Below, one piece after another: positions 1-8,140 of a stretch of 64,000 nt of DNA. The position numbers were made by a program, and so were the translations under genes. Under the pieces are notes generated by a model. The model did no database searches and was not told where the DNA came from. It saw nothing but the letters and a program-made list of their open reading frames with translations. Origin of the DNA: Bacillota bacterium. Lineage in GTDB: Bacteria; Bacillota; Clostridia; Oscillospirales; Oscillospiraceae. The stretch is taken from NCBI GenBank assembly GCA_023459875.1, contig JAEWRY010000004.1, forward strand, positions 1 through 64,000, in the 5' to 3' direction. The first letter of the stretch is position 1. Each line of letters begins with the position of its first letter.

Positions 1-19
1 CACACGCCACAAATCAAAA

Positions 20-59
20 GTGCAAGGTTTTTGACCATAATTGGTCAAGAACCTTGCAC
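20..59. terminator. long palindromic hairpin at left edge
   Basis: Arms 20-36 and 43-59 pair over 17 bp with one wobble and a 6-base centre. On the minus strand the stem is followed by a short T-rich stretch (TTTTGATTTG), so it may end a transcript, but no minus-strand gene in the window leads into it. It could close a gene lying left of the window. The rest of 1-154 is AT-rich leader with no gene. Confidence 0.35.
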
Positions 60-154
60 CTGAAAAAAGCAAAAACAGCTTAGAAGCATTGATATGACTA
101 TATTTTTGCTTTATTCAGCGGACATTAAATAAATTTTGTAAGGAGGCCGTTTCC

Positions 155-550
155 ATGGGTTGGTGCGAACGCTGCGACTGCGAGCGGGAAGGCGACCGGT
201 GTCCCGTCTGCGGCAGCCTTCTGCTGCAGGAGATCCATCCGGAAGATATGCCCGCTGACATGCCCGTACCTCAAAGCGGCCAGATGAGCGGGGAGACCGG
301 CCCAGCCTGGCCATCCGACCCCAAGGGAGAACCGGAGGAACCGGTCTTTCTTACCAACTTGCAGGATGTGGGCGGATACCCCCAGCTCCTGGAGGCCCGC
401 CTGAGCGCGGTCGGCATCCCCGTGGTGATCCGCTATCCCCGCGAAGGCGGACTTGGCCGGGTGGTGCTGGGTTTTTCAGGCTACGGCGCAGAGTTTTTTG
501 TCCCCGCTTCCCGCCTGAAAGAGGCCCGCGAATTACTTGAATTTTTTTAG
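155..550 (+). CDS. zinc-ribbon plus DUF2007-like small protein
   Basis: A 131-residue soluble protein of unknown function. The first 20 residues carry two CxxC-type pairs (CERCDC and CPVC), typical of a zinc ribbon. A Pro/Glu-rich linker of about 45 residues follows. The C-terminal 65 residues (FLTNLQDVGGYPQLLEARLS onward) resemble the DUF2007 'putative signal transducing protein' fold, whose members start with an address such as a gene-for-lookup of ligand sites and end in a helix like RLKEARELL. The start ATG has a strong AAGGAGG 8 bases upstream. The phosphohexomutase gene starts 31 bases downstream on the same strand, so the two are probably co-transcribed. The zinc ribbon is clear; the DUF2007 match is by eye. 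Confidence 0.75.
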   Translation: MGWCERCDCEREGDRCPVCGSLLLQEIHPEDMPADMPVPQSGQMSGETGPAWPSDPKGEPEEPVFLTNLQDVGGYPQLLEARLSAVGIPVVIRYPREGGLGRVVLGFSGYGAEFFVPASRLKEARELLEFF

Positions 551-581
551 ACCTATGACATGCTGACAGGAGGCACACACC

Positions 582-2309
582 ATGGTTTACAGAGAATCCT
601 ATGAAAAATGGCTGAATAATCCCAGCCTCAGCGGGACGGAAAAAGAGGAACTCCTCTCCGTTTCGCAAAACGACAAGGAATTGGAAAGCCGCTTCTTCGG
701 CCCGCTGGAATTCGGGACCGCCGGGCTGCGCGGCACGATGGGGATCGGTCTCAACCGGATGAATCCCTATGTGATCCGCCATGCCACCCAGGCTTTTGCC
801 GATGTGATTCTCTCCGAGGGTCCTCAACGGGCGGAGAAGGGAATCGGCATCTGTTTCGACTGCCGCAACCACTCGGAGGAATACGCCCGCGAGGCCGCCC
901 GGGTCATGGCGGCGAACAACATCCCCGTGCGTCTTTTTGAGGCACTGCGCCCCACGCCCGAGCTCTCCTTCGCCATCCGGCATTACTGCCTCATCGCGGG
1001 CATCAACATCACCGCCAGCCATAATCCCAAGGAGTATAACGGCTATAAGGTTTATTGGGAGGACGGCGCCCAGCTCCCTCCCCACCACGCGGACGCCATT
1101 GCCCAGCGGATGACGCAGCTGGACGTCTTTGATGGGGTTAAAACCATGGACTACAACCAAGCCGTGGGTTCCGGACTCATTACCTTTATGGGCAAGGAGA
1201 CGGACGAGGCTTTCCTGTCCCAGGTAATGGCCCAGGTAAACGACAAAGCGGTGGTGGCCAAGGTGGCGGACAGCTTCAAAATGGTCTATACCCCCTTTCA
1301 CGGCACCGGCTACCGGTTGGTTCCCCAGGTGTTGGAGAATCTGGGGATCAAGCATCTGTACTGCGTGCCCGAGCAGATGGTCATTGACGGTAATTTCCCC
1401 ACCGTGGTTTCCCCCAATCCGGAAAACCCCGAGGGTTTCGCGCTTGCCATCGAGCTTGCCAAAAAGGTGGGCGCGGACTTCATTCTGGGCACCGATCCGG
1501 ACGCCGACAGAGTGGGCATCATGGTGCGCGACAGCAAGGGAGCCTATATCACCATCTCGGGTAACCAGACTGGCGTACTTCTTTTAGATTACCTTATCGG
1601 CGCCAGGCGCAGGGCAGGCACCTTGCCCTCAAACGCCGCGGCGCTCAAAACCATCGTCACCACCGAAATGGCCCGCAAAGTCTCCGAGGTAAACGGGGTA
1701 AAATGCTTCGATACCTTTACCGGCTTTAAATTCATGGCCGAGAAGAAAAACGCGCTGGAGGAAACGGGTGAGGGAAAGGTCATTTTCTCCTACGAAGAGT
1801 CCTACGGTTATATGGTGGGGGATTACGTGCGGGACAAGGACGCCGTGACCGCCTCCCTGCTCCTCACCGAGATGGCCGCCTGGTACGCCTCTCAGGGGAT
1901 GACCCTGTTCGACGCTTTAAACGCCCTCTACAAAAAGTACGGCTTCTACGGCGAGAGGACCCTCAACCTGGTGATGCCGGGACTGGACGGCCTTGCCAAA
2001 ATGAAGGCCCTCATGGCCGGCCTCCGTGCCCAGCCCCCCGCCCTGGTGGGCGGCGTAAAGGTGGAAGAACGCAGAGACTATCAAAGCGGCATCCTGACCG
2101 AGACGGATACGGGCAGGACGTCCCAAATGGAGCTTTCCGGCTCTAACGTCCTCAGGTACCATATGGCGGACGGCACCGACCTCATTGTCCGTCCTTCGGG
2201 CACAGAGCCGAAGGTGAAGGTCTACATTCTCACCTCCGGAAAAGACCGGGCAGAGTGCGACGAAAAGGTGGCCAAGTACACCGCTTGGGCCGATACACTG
2301 AAACAATAA
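582..2309 (+). CDS. phospho-sugar mutase (phosphoglucomutase/phosphomannomutase)
   Basis: A full-length 575-residue alpha-D-phosphohexomutase that interconverts hexose 1- and 6-phosphates through a phosphoserine and a bisphosphate intermediate. All four signatures are present in order: the active serine loop TASHNP, the metal loop GTDPDADRVG, the sugar-binding EESYGYMVG, and the phosphate-binding RPSGTEPKVK near the C-terminus. The length and the N-terminal YEKWL...EFGTAGLRG fit the Firmicutes PgcA-like group. GGAGG lies upstream of the ATG. It would supply glucose 1-phosphate for the glycogen operon 12 kb away. A strong bidirectional terminator follows. Whether glucose, mannose or both are preferred cannot be read from the sequence. 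Confidence 0.95.
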   Translation: MVYRESYEKWLNNPSLSGTEKEELLSVSQNDKELESRFFGPLEFGTAGLRGTMGIGLNRMNPYVIRHATQAFADVILSEGPQRAEKGIGICFDCRNHSEEYAREAARVMAANNIPVRLFEALRPTPELSFAIRHYCLIAGINITASHNPKEYNGYKVYWEDGAQLPPHHADAIAQRMTQLDVFDGVKTMDYNQAVGSGLITFMGKETDEAFLSQVMAQVNDKAVVAKVADSFKMVYTPFHGTGYRLVPQVLENLGIKHLYCVPEQMVIDGNFPTVVSPNPENPEGFALAIELAKKVGADFILGTDPDADRVGIMVRDSKGAYITISGNQTGVLLLDYLIGARRRAGTLPSNAAALKTIVTTEMARKVSEVNGVKCFDTFTGFKFMAEKKNALEETGEGKVIFSYEESYGYMVGDYVRDKDAVTASLLLTEMAAWYASQGMTLFDALNALYKKYGFYGERTLNLVMPGLDGLAKMKALMAGLRAQPPALVGGVKVEERRDYQSGILTETDTGRTSQMELSGSNVLRYHMADGTDLIVRPSGTEPKVKVYILTSGKDRAECDEKVAKYTAWADTLKQ

Positions 2310-2321
2310 AAAAGCAGAAAA

Positions 2322-2353
2322 AAAGGCGCGGGAGGAAATCCTCCCGCGCCTTT
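2322..2353. terminator. bidirectional rho-independent terminator
   Basis: A perfect 14-bp GC-rich stem (2322-2335 and 2340-2353) with an AAAT loop has an A-run before it and a T-rich tail after it. It lies between the convergent phosphohexomutase and mnmE genes and can serve both. Confidence 0.9.
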
Positions 2354-2358
2354 GAATT

Positions 2359-3729
2359 TTACTTTCCCACGCAGAACCGCTCAAATATCCGGGCGGTCAC
2401 GTCGGCGCTTACGGTGCGCCCCGTCAGCTCACCCAAAACAGCCATCGCCTCTTCCACGTCGGAGAGGACGGCATCGGGCGGGAATCCGTCGGCGAGACTC
2501 TTTTTTGCGGCTTCCACAGCCTCATTGGTCCGTTTGGCCGCCGAGAACTGCCGGGCATTGGTGAGCAGACTTCCGTCAATGCCCTCTCCTCCGGCGGGGA
2601 AAAGCGCCGCAACGGTACTCTCCAGGTTTTCGATCCCCTCGCCGGTAGCCGCGCTCACCACACACAGATGGGGAAAGCGCCTGCCCAGGGTATCCGTGTC
2701 CACAACCATGGGCAGGTCGGACTTGTTCACCACACAGATGCAGCGGGGCGCGGCCTGCGCCAATTCCATAGCCTCGCTGTCCTCCCGGCATATGGGTACG
2801 GCGCCGTCCAGAACAAGCAGGGTCAGCTCGGAGCCGGCCGCGGCTGCCCGACTGCGCGCCGCTCCCAGCCGCTCCACATAATCGCCGCTCTCCCGCAGAC
2901 CCGCGGTGTCGATAAGCCGAAGGAGCACACCCCCCAGGGTACACCGCTCTTCCACCGTGTCCCGGGTGGTCCCGGGAACGGGAGTGACGATCGATCTGTC
3001 ATAGCCCAGCAGCCGGTTGAGTAGGGAGGATTTCCCGGCGTTGGGACTGCCAACGATGGCGCACGCCACCCCTCGGGTGAGCTGGCGCCCCCGGTCGTAG
3101 GTAGCGAGCAGAGCGGACAGTTGGTTGTGGGCATCAGAGAGCGCTTTGGCTAAAGTTTCTTTGTTGAAGGGGTCCAGTTCCTCATCGGGAAAATCCAGCA
3201 CGGCGCAGAAATGGGCCGATACGTCGGTCAGGATGCCGTAAATTTCCTCCAGACGCTTTGAGAGCGCTCCGGTGAGCTGCCCCGACGCGTTCCGGACGGC
3301 GGCCGGAGTTTCCGCGTCGATCAGGTCGATCACCGCCTCGGCCTGGCTGAGATCCAGTCTGCCGTTTAAAAAGGCTCTTTTTGTAAATTCCCCCGGGAGG
3401 GCTTGGCGGGCACCGGCAGCAAAGAGGGATTCCAGGCCCATTGCCAGCACGACGGGGGAACCATGGCAGTGAATTTCGGCGGTCTCCTCGCCGGTGTAGG
3501 TATGGGGGGCGCGGCTGACGGTTGCAAGGGCTTTGTCAATGGGGTTCCCCTCCCGGTCAAACAGGGTCCCATAGATAAGCTTTCTGTCTTCCCTGTCCCC
3601 AAGAGGCGCTCCTGCCTGCGGCACGAATACCCGGCCCGCAGCGCTGGCGGCTCCCGGCCCCGAGAGCCGGAGAATGCCGATGGCGGAAGGCGCCGGGAAC
3701 GTTGCGGCCGCGGCAATCAGGTCTGACAA
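2359..3729 (-). CDS. mnmE: tRNA modification GTPase MnmE
   Basis: A 456-residue protein that, with MnmG, adds the (carboxymethyl)aminomethyl group to wobble U34 of certain tRNAs. It has the N-terminal folate-binding domain (SDLIAAAATFPAPSAIGILR), the inserted G domain with GSPNAGKSS, DTAGLRE and NKSD, and the C-terminal FCVGK with the conserved Cys. I place the start at a TTG (3729), because AAGGAGG lies 8 bases upstream and the residues after it align with the family N-terminus. The open frame extends 29 codons further but without family similarity. It is not beside mnmG, rnpA or yidC as in many Firmicutes. An inverted repeat overlapping a TTGACA lies upstream. Confidence 0.93.
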   Translation of the reverse strand: MSDLIAAAATFPAPSAIGILRLSGPGAASAAGRVFVPQAGAPLGDREDRKLIYGTLFDREGNPIDKALATVSRAPHTYTGEETAEIHCHGSPVVLAMGLESLFAAGARQALPGEFTKRAFLNGRLDLSQAEAVIDLIDAETPAAVRNASGQLTGALSKRLEEIYGILTDVSAHFCAVLDFPDEELDPFNKETLAKALSDAHNQLSALLATYDRGRQLTRGVACAIVGSPNAGKSSLLNRLLGYDRSIVTPVPGTTRDTVEERCTLGGVLLRLIDTAGLRESGDYVERLGAARSRAAAAGSELTLLVLDGAVPICREDSEAMELAQAAPRCICVVNKSDLPMVVDTDTLGRRFPHLCVVSAATGEGIENLESTVAALFPAGGEGIDGSLLTNARQFSAAKRTNEAVEAAKKSLADGFPPDAVLSDVEEAMAVLGELTGRTVSADVTARIFERFCVGK

Positions 3730-3788
3730 CGAACTTACCTCCTTAGAAACCGACCCGGATTTGACATTGGACAGGATTAGATCATTTA

Positions 3789-3816
3789 CCCATATTTTTG
3801 TGCAGTCTGCTGTCAA
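3789..3816 (-). promoter_or_regulatory. possible mnmE promoter
   Basis: On the minus strand a TTGACA at 3811-3816 is followed after 16 bases by TATGGG at 3789-3794, a weak -10. The -35 sits inside one arm of an 11-bp inverted repeat. Confidence 0.35.
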
Positions 3817-3835
3817 AGTTTCCCTTGACAGCAGA
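3806..3835. repeat. 11-bp perfect inverted repeat
   Basis: TCTGCTGTCAA at 3806-3816 and its exact complement at 3825-3835 are separated by 8 bases. Each arm contains a TTGACA hexamer, one per strand. There is no T-run after it, so an operator or dyad site fits better than a terminator. Confidence 0.6.
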
Positions 3836-3882
3836 TTATGTAGACCAAAATGAATAAATCAAATAAATACATTGGCGATATC

Positions 3883-3916
3883 AGAATGTGGAAAACCCTG
3901 TTTAGAATGTGGAAAA
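3883..3916. repeat. tandem DnaA-box-like direct repeats
   Basis: AGAATGTGGAAAA occurs at 3883-3895 and again at 3904-3916, a period of 21 bp or two helical turns. Read on the minus strand each copy gives TTTTCCACA, which fits the DnaA-box consensus TTWTNCACA. The surrounding 3840-4000 is AT-rich and holds no gene. Confidence 0.5.
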
Positions 3917-4014
3917 TCCCTGCTGTTTCTACGTTCTTAAATTCAGTTTTTCCTTGATCCTACCCATCTGATTCTGAATATTCCATAAAAAAGCGATTGG
4001 TCATAACGCCGGGT

Positions 4015-5415
4015 CTACTGCTCCCGTTCCAGCCGGCTGCTGATTACCTGGGCAACACGGACGCCGGAAGCTCCCGCCTGCGCGAGCCCCCGCGTAATAC
4101 CGGCTCCGTCGCCGATGGCAAAGAAGTTGGGCAGGGAGGTCTCCAGCTCATTTGTGAGTTCCAGGCGCGAGGAATAGAATTTCACTTCCGCGCCGTAAAG
4201 AAGGGTGTCGTAGTTGGCGGTGCCCGGCGCCAGCTTGTCCAGCGCGTACAGCATCTCGATGATATCGTCCAGCTGCCGCTTGGGCAGCGCAAGAGAGAGG
4301 TCGCCAGGCACGGCGGCAGAGAGGGTAGGCTTGGTGAGGGATTTGGAGAGCCGGTGCTCGTTGGTGCGCACGCCCCTGATGAGGTCGCCGAACCGCTGGA
4401 TCAGCACACCCCCCGCCAGCATGTTGGAAAGGGATGCGATATGCTTGCCATAGCGGTAAGGCTGGTCAAAGGGCTGGGTAAACCGGTTGGAGACCAGCAG
4501 GGCGAAGTTTGTGTTCTCACTGCGCAGGGCGGGGTCTGAATAGGAGTGGCCGTTCACCGTGTTGATGCCCTCCACATTTTCCGCCACCACATGGCCGTAA
4601 GGATTCATGCAGAAGGTGCGGACCTGGTCGCCGTACTGCTTGGTGCGGTAAACCAGTTTTGACTCGTATACCACATCCGTAATGTGCTCGAAAACCAGCG
4701 CGGGCAGCTCCACCCGCACGCCCACGTCCACCTGATTGTTGATGAGCTGGATTCCCAGCTTCTTGCACCGCTCGGAAAACCATTCGGCTCCCGACCGGCC
4801 GGGGGCTGCGATGAGAAAGCGGCAGGAGAATTCCTCGCCCTTGGCGGTATCCAGACAGTATCCGTCCTCTGCTGCTCGGATATCGGTGACGCTGGTGTTG
4901 AACCGGAAGTCGATGCCGCGTCGCAGGTCCTCGTAGATGTTTTTCAATATTTTAAGGTTGTTTTCGGTGCCCAGGTGCTTTACCCGGGCCTGAAGCAGGT
5001 GAAGGTCAAACTCAAGGGCCTTCTTTTCCAGCGCTCTTGCCGCGGGCGTGTCGGTGGAGTAAACCTTGTCGGTGGCTCCGTGCTCCATATTGATGGAGTC
5101 CACGTAGTCGATGAGGTCCATGACCTGTTTTTCAGGCATAAAATCGGTGAGCCAGCCCCCGAAGGCGGTGGTGAAGTTATATTTGCCGTCGGAAAAGGCA
5201 CCCGCGCCGCCGAAGCCGCACATGGTATCGCAAACCTTGCAGCCGATGCAGGCCTTCACTTTGCCCGCCACAATGGGGCATGTGCGGCTTTCGATGTCGT
5301 GTCCCTGCTCCAGAATGAGCACCTTGAGATCGGGTTTGCGCCGCATCAGCTCAAAGCCGGCAAAAACGCCCGCCTCGCCGCTTCCTATGATGGCGACGTC
5401 GTATCTTTTGTTCAT
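4015..5415 (-). CDS. FAD-dependent dehydrogenase (COG2509-like)
   Basis: A 466-residue flavoprotein. The N-terminus carries the dinucleotide-binding GSGEAGVFAGFEL. A cysteine-rich segment CIGCKVCDTMCGFGGAGAFSDG near residues 55-75 is a hallmark of the 'uncharacterised FAD-dependent dehydrogenase' family related to geranylgeranyl-reductase-like oxidoreductases. The C-terminus (FFAIGDGAGITRGLAQAGASG) closes the FAD fold. The substrate is unknown for the family. GGAGG precedes the ATG. The gene is monocistronic by position: the next upstream gene is spoIID on the same strand 95 bases away, with an extended -10 promoter between them. Confidence 0.8.
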   Translation of the reverse strand: MNKRYDVAIIGSGEAGVFAGFELMRRKPDLKVLILEQGHDIESRTCPIVAGKVKACIGCKVCDTMCGFGGAGAFSDGKYNFTTAFGGWLTDFMPEKQVMDLIDYVDSINMEHGATDKVYSTDTPAARALEKKALEFDLHLLQARVKHLGTENNLKILKNIYEDLRRGIDFRFNTSVTDIRAAEDGYCLDTAKGEEFSCRFLIAAPGRSGAEWFSERCKKLGIQLINNQVDVGVRVELPALVFEHITDVVYESKLVYRTKQYGDQVRTFCMNPYGHVVAENVEGINTVNGHSYSDPALRSENTNFALLVSNRFTQPFDQPYRYGKHIASLSNMLAGGVLIQRFGDLIRGVRTNEHRLSKSLTKPTLSAAVPGDLSLALPKRQLDDIIEMLYALDKLAPGTANYDTLLYGAEVKFYSSRLELTNELETSLPNFFAIGDGAGITRGLAQAGASGVRVAQVISSRLEREQ

Positions 5416-5470
5416 GAGGGAACCTCCATTTTACAATGGTATATCAGTAAAATTACTACTCCAGTTTGAT

Positions 5471-5476
5471 ATTATA
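5471..5476 (-). promoter_or_regulatory. extended -10 promoter of the FAD dehydrogenase
   Basis: Minus-strand TATAAT preceded by TGA (TGn extended -10). The hexamer lies in a near-palindrome TGATATnATATCA (5468-5480 region), so it may also be an operator. No good -35 was found at 17 bases. Confidence 0.45.
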
Positions 5477-5510
5477 TCACACTGTGTCAACAATCACGCA
5501 CATTATTTAC

Positions 5511-6473
5511 TCACGAGGAGTACCGCTCCACGGTCACCCCGGTATAGTACCACTTGACGATCTCCAGATAGGTTTTGCCCGACCTTGCCAGTGCGTTGGC
5601 GCCATATTGGCTCATCCCCACCCCGTGGCCGTACCCCGTCACCGTAAACACCAGTTCCTCCCCGTCTTCCTCCACGGTATAGTGGGCGGAGCGCAGGGAG
5701 AAAATCGTCCTCACCCGTTCCGGGTCAAGGCCACTAAACCAGCCTTCCGCGTCTGAACCAAACATCATGTCGGGATAAGCGCCCTTAAGAAGTTTCAGCG
5801 CTTCCTTCTGGGAAACCCGGACGCTTGTGTGGTAATTGGGAACCTCGTCCCCTTCGGGGCTGTCTACCCCTACCAGATACGGCACGGCATTGCCCCAGAC
5901 CTCCACCGCGTCCTCCGTTTGGCCGGCCGAGGAGGAGTGGAAGACCGCGTCGATGGGGGAGTTGTCATACAAAATCACCATACCGTCGGTGCCCGATACC
6001 GCGTCGGTGATCTTGCGTGTATAGGTACCGGCGTTTTCTCCCCAGTTTGCGGCGGCGTTCTCAGGTGAAATGTAAGCCTGACAGCAGGTGCTGTCGGTGC
6101 ACACCTGTGCCTCCGGATGATTGGCCACGGTATGTCCCATCCGCCACAGGGAATAGGTTCGGGCGGCCACCGCTTGAGCTTTCAGGGCCTCCGGTTCAAA
6201 CGAGGCCGGCATCTCCGCGGCCACTACGCCCCATAAATACTTGTCCATTGTCATTGTTTCGACTTTATCCCCCATCTTAACCAGAATGGTACGCTCCAAA
6301 TCCAGGTAAGCTGTGGGAGAAGGGCTGGGCGTGGCGGCGGGGGACGGGATCGCGGTAAGTGTCTCGGGTTCGCTTTTCTCCTGCGACAGGGTAGAGGCGC
6401 CGCCCCAGAGAATCAGCGGAGCCAAAAAAAGCAGCATGACCAGAATCAAAGCGGCCACAACAACGCGTTTCAT
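5511..6473 (-). CDS. spoIID: stage II sporulation protein D
   Basis: A 320-residue lytic transglycosylase that works with SpoIIP and SpoIIM during engulfment of the forespore. Residues 4-26 form a membrane anchor, followed by a Pro/Ser/Thr-rich linker. The catalytic region YLWGVVAAEMPASFEPEAL holds Glu87, matching the known catalytic Glu. A conserved CTDSTCC site and the C-terminal GYGHGVGMSQYGA are present. I start at 6473 because AGGAGG lies 7 bases upstream; an in-frame ATG 8 codons earlier lacks a site. The partner spoIIP is in the same window at 22 kb but is not linked. No clear sporulation-sigma promoter was recognised. Confidence 0.92.
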   Translation of the reverse strand: MKRVVVAALILVMLLFLAPLILWGGASTLSQEKSEPETLTAIPSPAATPSPSPTAYLDLERTILVKMGDKVETMTMDKYLWGVVAAEMPASFEPEALKAQAVAARTYSLWRMGHTVANHPEAQVCTDSTCCQAYISPENAAANWGENAGTYTRKITDAVSGTDGMVILYDNSPIDAVFHSSSAGQTEDAVEVWGNAVPYLVGVDSPEGDEVPNYHTSVRVSQKEALKLLKGAYPDMMFGSDAEGWFSGLDPERVRTIFSLRSAHYTVEEDGEELVFTVTGYGHGVGMSQYGANALARSGKTYLEIVKWYYTGVTVERYSS

Positions 6474-6561
6474 ATCGTATCCTCCTGTGTTTTGCAAGAA
6501 AAAACTACGAATTATTCATTATTTTAATTCTGCCTTTGGCTATTTTCACTCTCTTTTGCTC

Positions 6562-6575
6562 AGGAAGCGCTTACA
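6562..6575. promoter_or_regulatory. cre-like catabolite-responsive element
   Basis: AGGAAGCGCTTACA matches the CcpA consensus TGWAANCGNTNWCA at all but two positions and holds the palindromic core AAGCGCTT. It lies 18 bases upstream of the citrate synthase -35 and 90 bases upstream of spoIID on the other strand. Confidence 0.5.
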
Positions 6576-6593
6576 TTTTTTTCTCTTTTGCTG

Positions 6594-6622
6594 TTGACGA
6601 AACCTATGCATTAAAGTACAAT
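6594..6622 (+). promoter_or_regulatory. sigma-A-type promoter of citrate synthase
   Basis: TTGACG at 6594-6599 and TACAAT at 6617-6622 with a 17-base spacer. It lies about 40 bases before the GGGAGG and ATG of the citrate synthase gene. Confidence 0.75.
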
Positions 6623-6657
6623 AATAACATTATTCTAAAGTAAGGGAGGGGACGTAG

Positions 6658-8091
6658 ATGGATCACGCATACCGCGATTCCTCTGCGCAGTATTTTGCCA
6701 ATTTGCAAGAACAAATGAAGGCTCAGGCAGAACAGGCCGCGCAGACGATGCAATTTATTGAAACCATATGTGAGGAGTTCAAAAAATATAACACGATCGA
6801 CCCCTCCTACTATGAAAAACTGGACGTAAAACGCGGCCTGAGAAATTCCGACGGCACCGGCGTAATGGCGGGCATCACGCAGATCGGTAACGTCAGGGGC
6901 TATTACATGCAGGACGGCGAGCAGATTCCCATGGAAGGAAAGCTCATCTACCGGGGCATTGATGTGGAGGACCTGATCGCGGGCTTTATGGCCGAGGAAC
7001 GCTTCGGCTTTGAGGAGACCGCCTACCTGCTTCTCTTCGGTGCTCTTCCCACCCGGGAGCAGTTGCAGGGATTTGAGCGCACTCTTGCACATTACCGCAC
7101 CCTGCCAGATGGTTTTACCGAGGATATGATCATCAAGGCCCCCAGCCAGGACGTGATGAACAAGCTGGGGCGCGCGATACTGGCCCTCTATTCCTACGAC
7201 CCCGATCCCGAGAGCAATGAAATCGAATATGAAATGCAGCAGGCCCTCCAGCTGGTGGCCCGCGTCCCGGTGGTGGTGGCCCATGCCTTTGCCGTGAAGC
7301 GCCATTATTTCAATAACGAAAGCCTCTATCTGCACCGGCCCCAGGAAGGCCTCTCGGTGGCGGAGAATTTCCTTTACTCGGTTCGCCATGACAACAAATT
7401 TACCAATGCCGAGGCAAGGCTTTTGGATCTCTGTCTTGTGCTTCACGCGGAGCATGGCGGCGGCAACAACTCCGCCTTTGCCTGCAGGGTTCTCTCTTCC
7501 ACTGGCACCGATATTTACTCGGCCATTTCCGCGGCGGTCGGCTCCCTGAAGGGTCCCCGCCACGGCGGCGCCAACAAGAAAGTCATGGAGATGTTCGGTT
7601 ACATCAAAAAGAACGTGAAGGACTGGAAGGACGACGACGAGGTAAAGGCCTACCTCACGAAGCTCATCCACAAACGGGCCGGCGACAGGACGGGGCTCAT
7701 CTACGGCATGGGTCACGCCGTATACACCCTCTCCGACCCCCGTGCGGTGCTGCTCAAGAAATTTGCAAAGAACGTGGCCGCTCAAAAGGGGATGCTCCCC
7801 GAGCTGGAGCTTCTGGAATCCATCGAGCGTCTTTCGCCAGAAGTCTTCCTGAGAGAAAAGAACGAGACCAAGCATATCTGCGCCAATGTGGACCTCTATT
7901 CGGGCCTGGTTTACAAGATGATGGGAATTCCAGAGGAACTGTATACCCCCCTCTTCGCTATGGCCCGTATGGTGGGCTGGTGCGCCCACCGGATCGAGGA
8001 GATGTACAATCCCGGCAATAAGATCATCCGGCCTGCGTACAAGGCGGTGGCTCCCAGCCGCCCCTTTATCCCCCTGGATCAGCGCGGCTAA
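6658..8091 (+). CDS. gltA: citrate synthase
   Basis: A 477-residue citrate/2-methylcitrate synthase that condenses acetyl-CoA with oxaloacetate. Catalytic and substrate histidines are visible in LHAEHGGGNNSAF, GPRHGGAN and GMGHAVY; the substrate arginine is near RPFIPLDQRG at the C-terminus. An N-terminal helical extension of about 45 residues precedes the core, as in many Clostridia. The gene stands alone, without aconitase or isocitrate dehydrogenase neighbours. AGGGAGG sits before the ATG. A cre-like box upstream suggests carbon control. 2-Methylcitrate synthase activity cannot be excluded, but no prpB/prpD genes are nearby. Confidence 0.93.
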   Translation: MDHAYRDSSAQYFANLQEQMKAQAEQAAQTMQFIETICEEFKKYNTIDPSYYEKLDVKRGLRNSDGTGVMAGITQIGNVRGYYMQDGEQIPMEGKLIYRGIDVEDLIAGFMAEERFGFEETAYLLLFGALPTREQLQGFERTLAHYRTLPDGFTEDMIIKAPSQDVMNKLGRAILALYSYDPDPESNEIEYEMQQALQLVARVPVVVAHAFAVKRHYFNNESLYLHRPQEGLSVAENFLYSVRHDNKFTNAEARLLDLCLVLHAEHGGGNNSAFACRVLSSTGTDIYSAISAAVGSLKGPRHGGANKKVMEMFGYIKKNVKDWKDDDEVKAYLTKLIHKRAGDRTGLIYGMGHAVYTLSDPRAVLLKKFAKNVAAQKGMLPELELLESIERLSPEVFLREKNETKHICANVDLYSGLVYKMMGIPEELYTPLFAMARMVGWCAHRIEEMYNPGNKIIRPAYKAVAPSRPFIPLDQRG

Positions 8092-8097
8092 AACAAA

Positions 8098-8129
8098 ACG
8101 CCGTGGAAGGATGAATCCTTCCACGGCGT
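8098..8129. terminator. bidirectional terminator
   Basis: A 14-bp perfect stem (8098-8111, 8116-8129) with a TGAA loop lies between the convergent citrate synthase and zinc-ribbon membrane protein genes. The plus-strand tail is CTATTTGTTT and the minus-strand tail is TTTGTTTT. Confidence 0.85.
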
Positions 8130-8140
8130 CTATTTGTTTC

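Noticed and set aside
3840..4014. chromosome origin
   Set aside because: Only two DnaA-like boxes and no dnaA, dnaN, rpmH or gidA/gidB-type neighbours; kept only as a finding.
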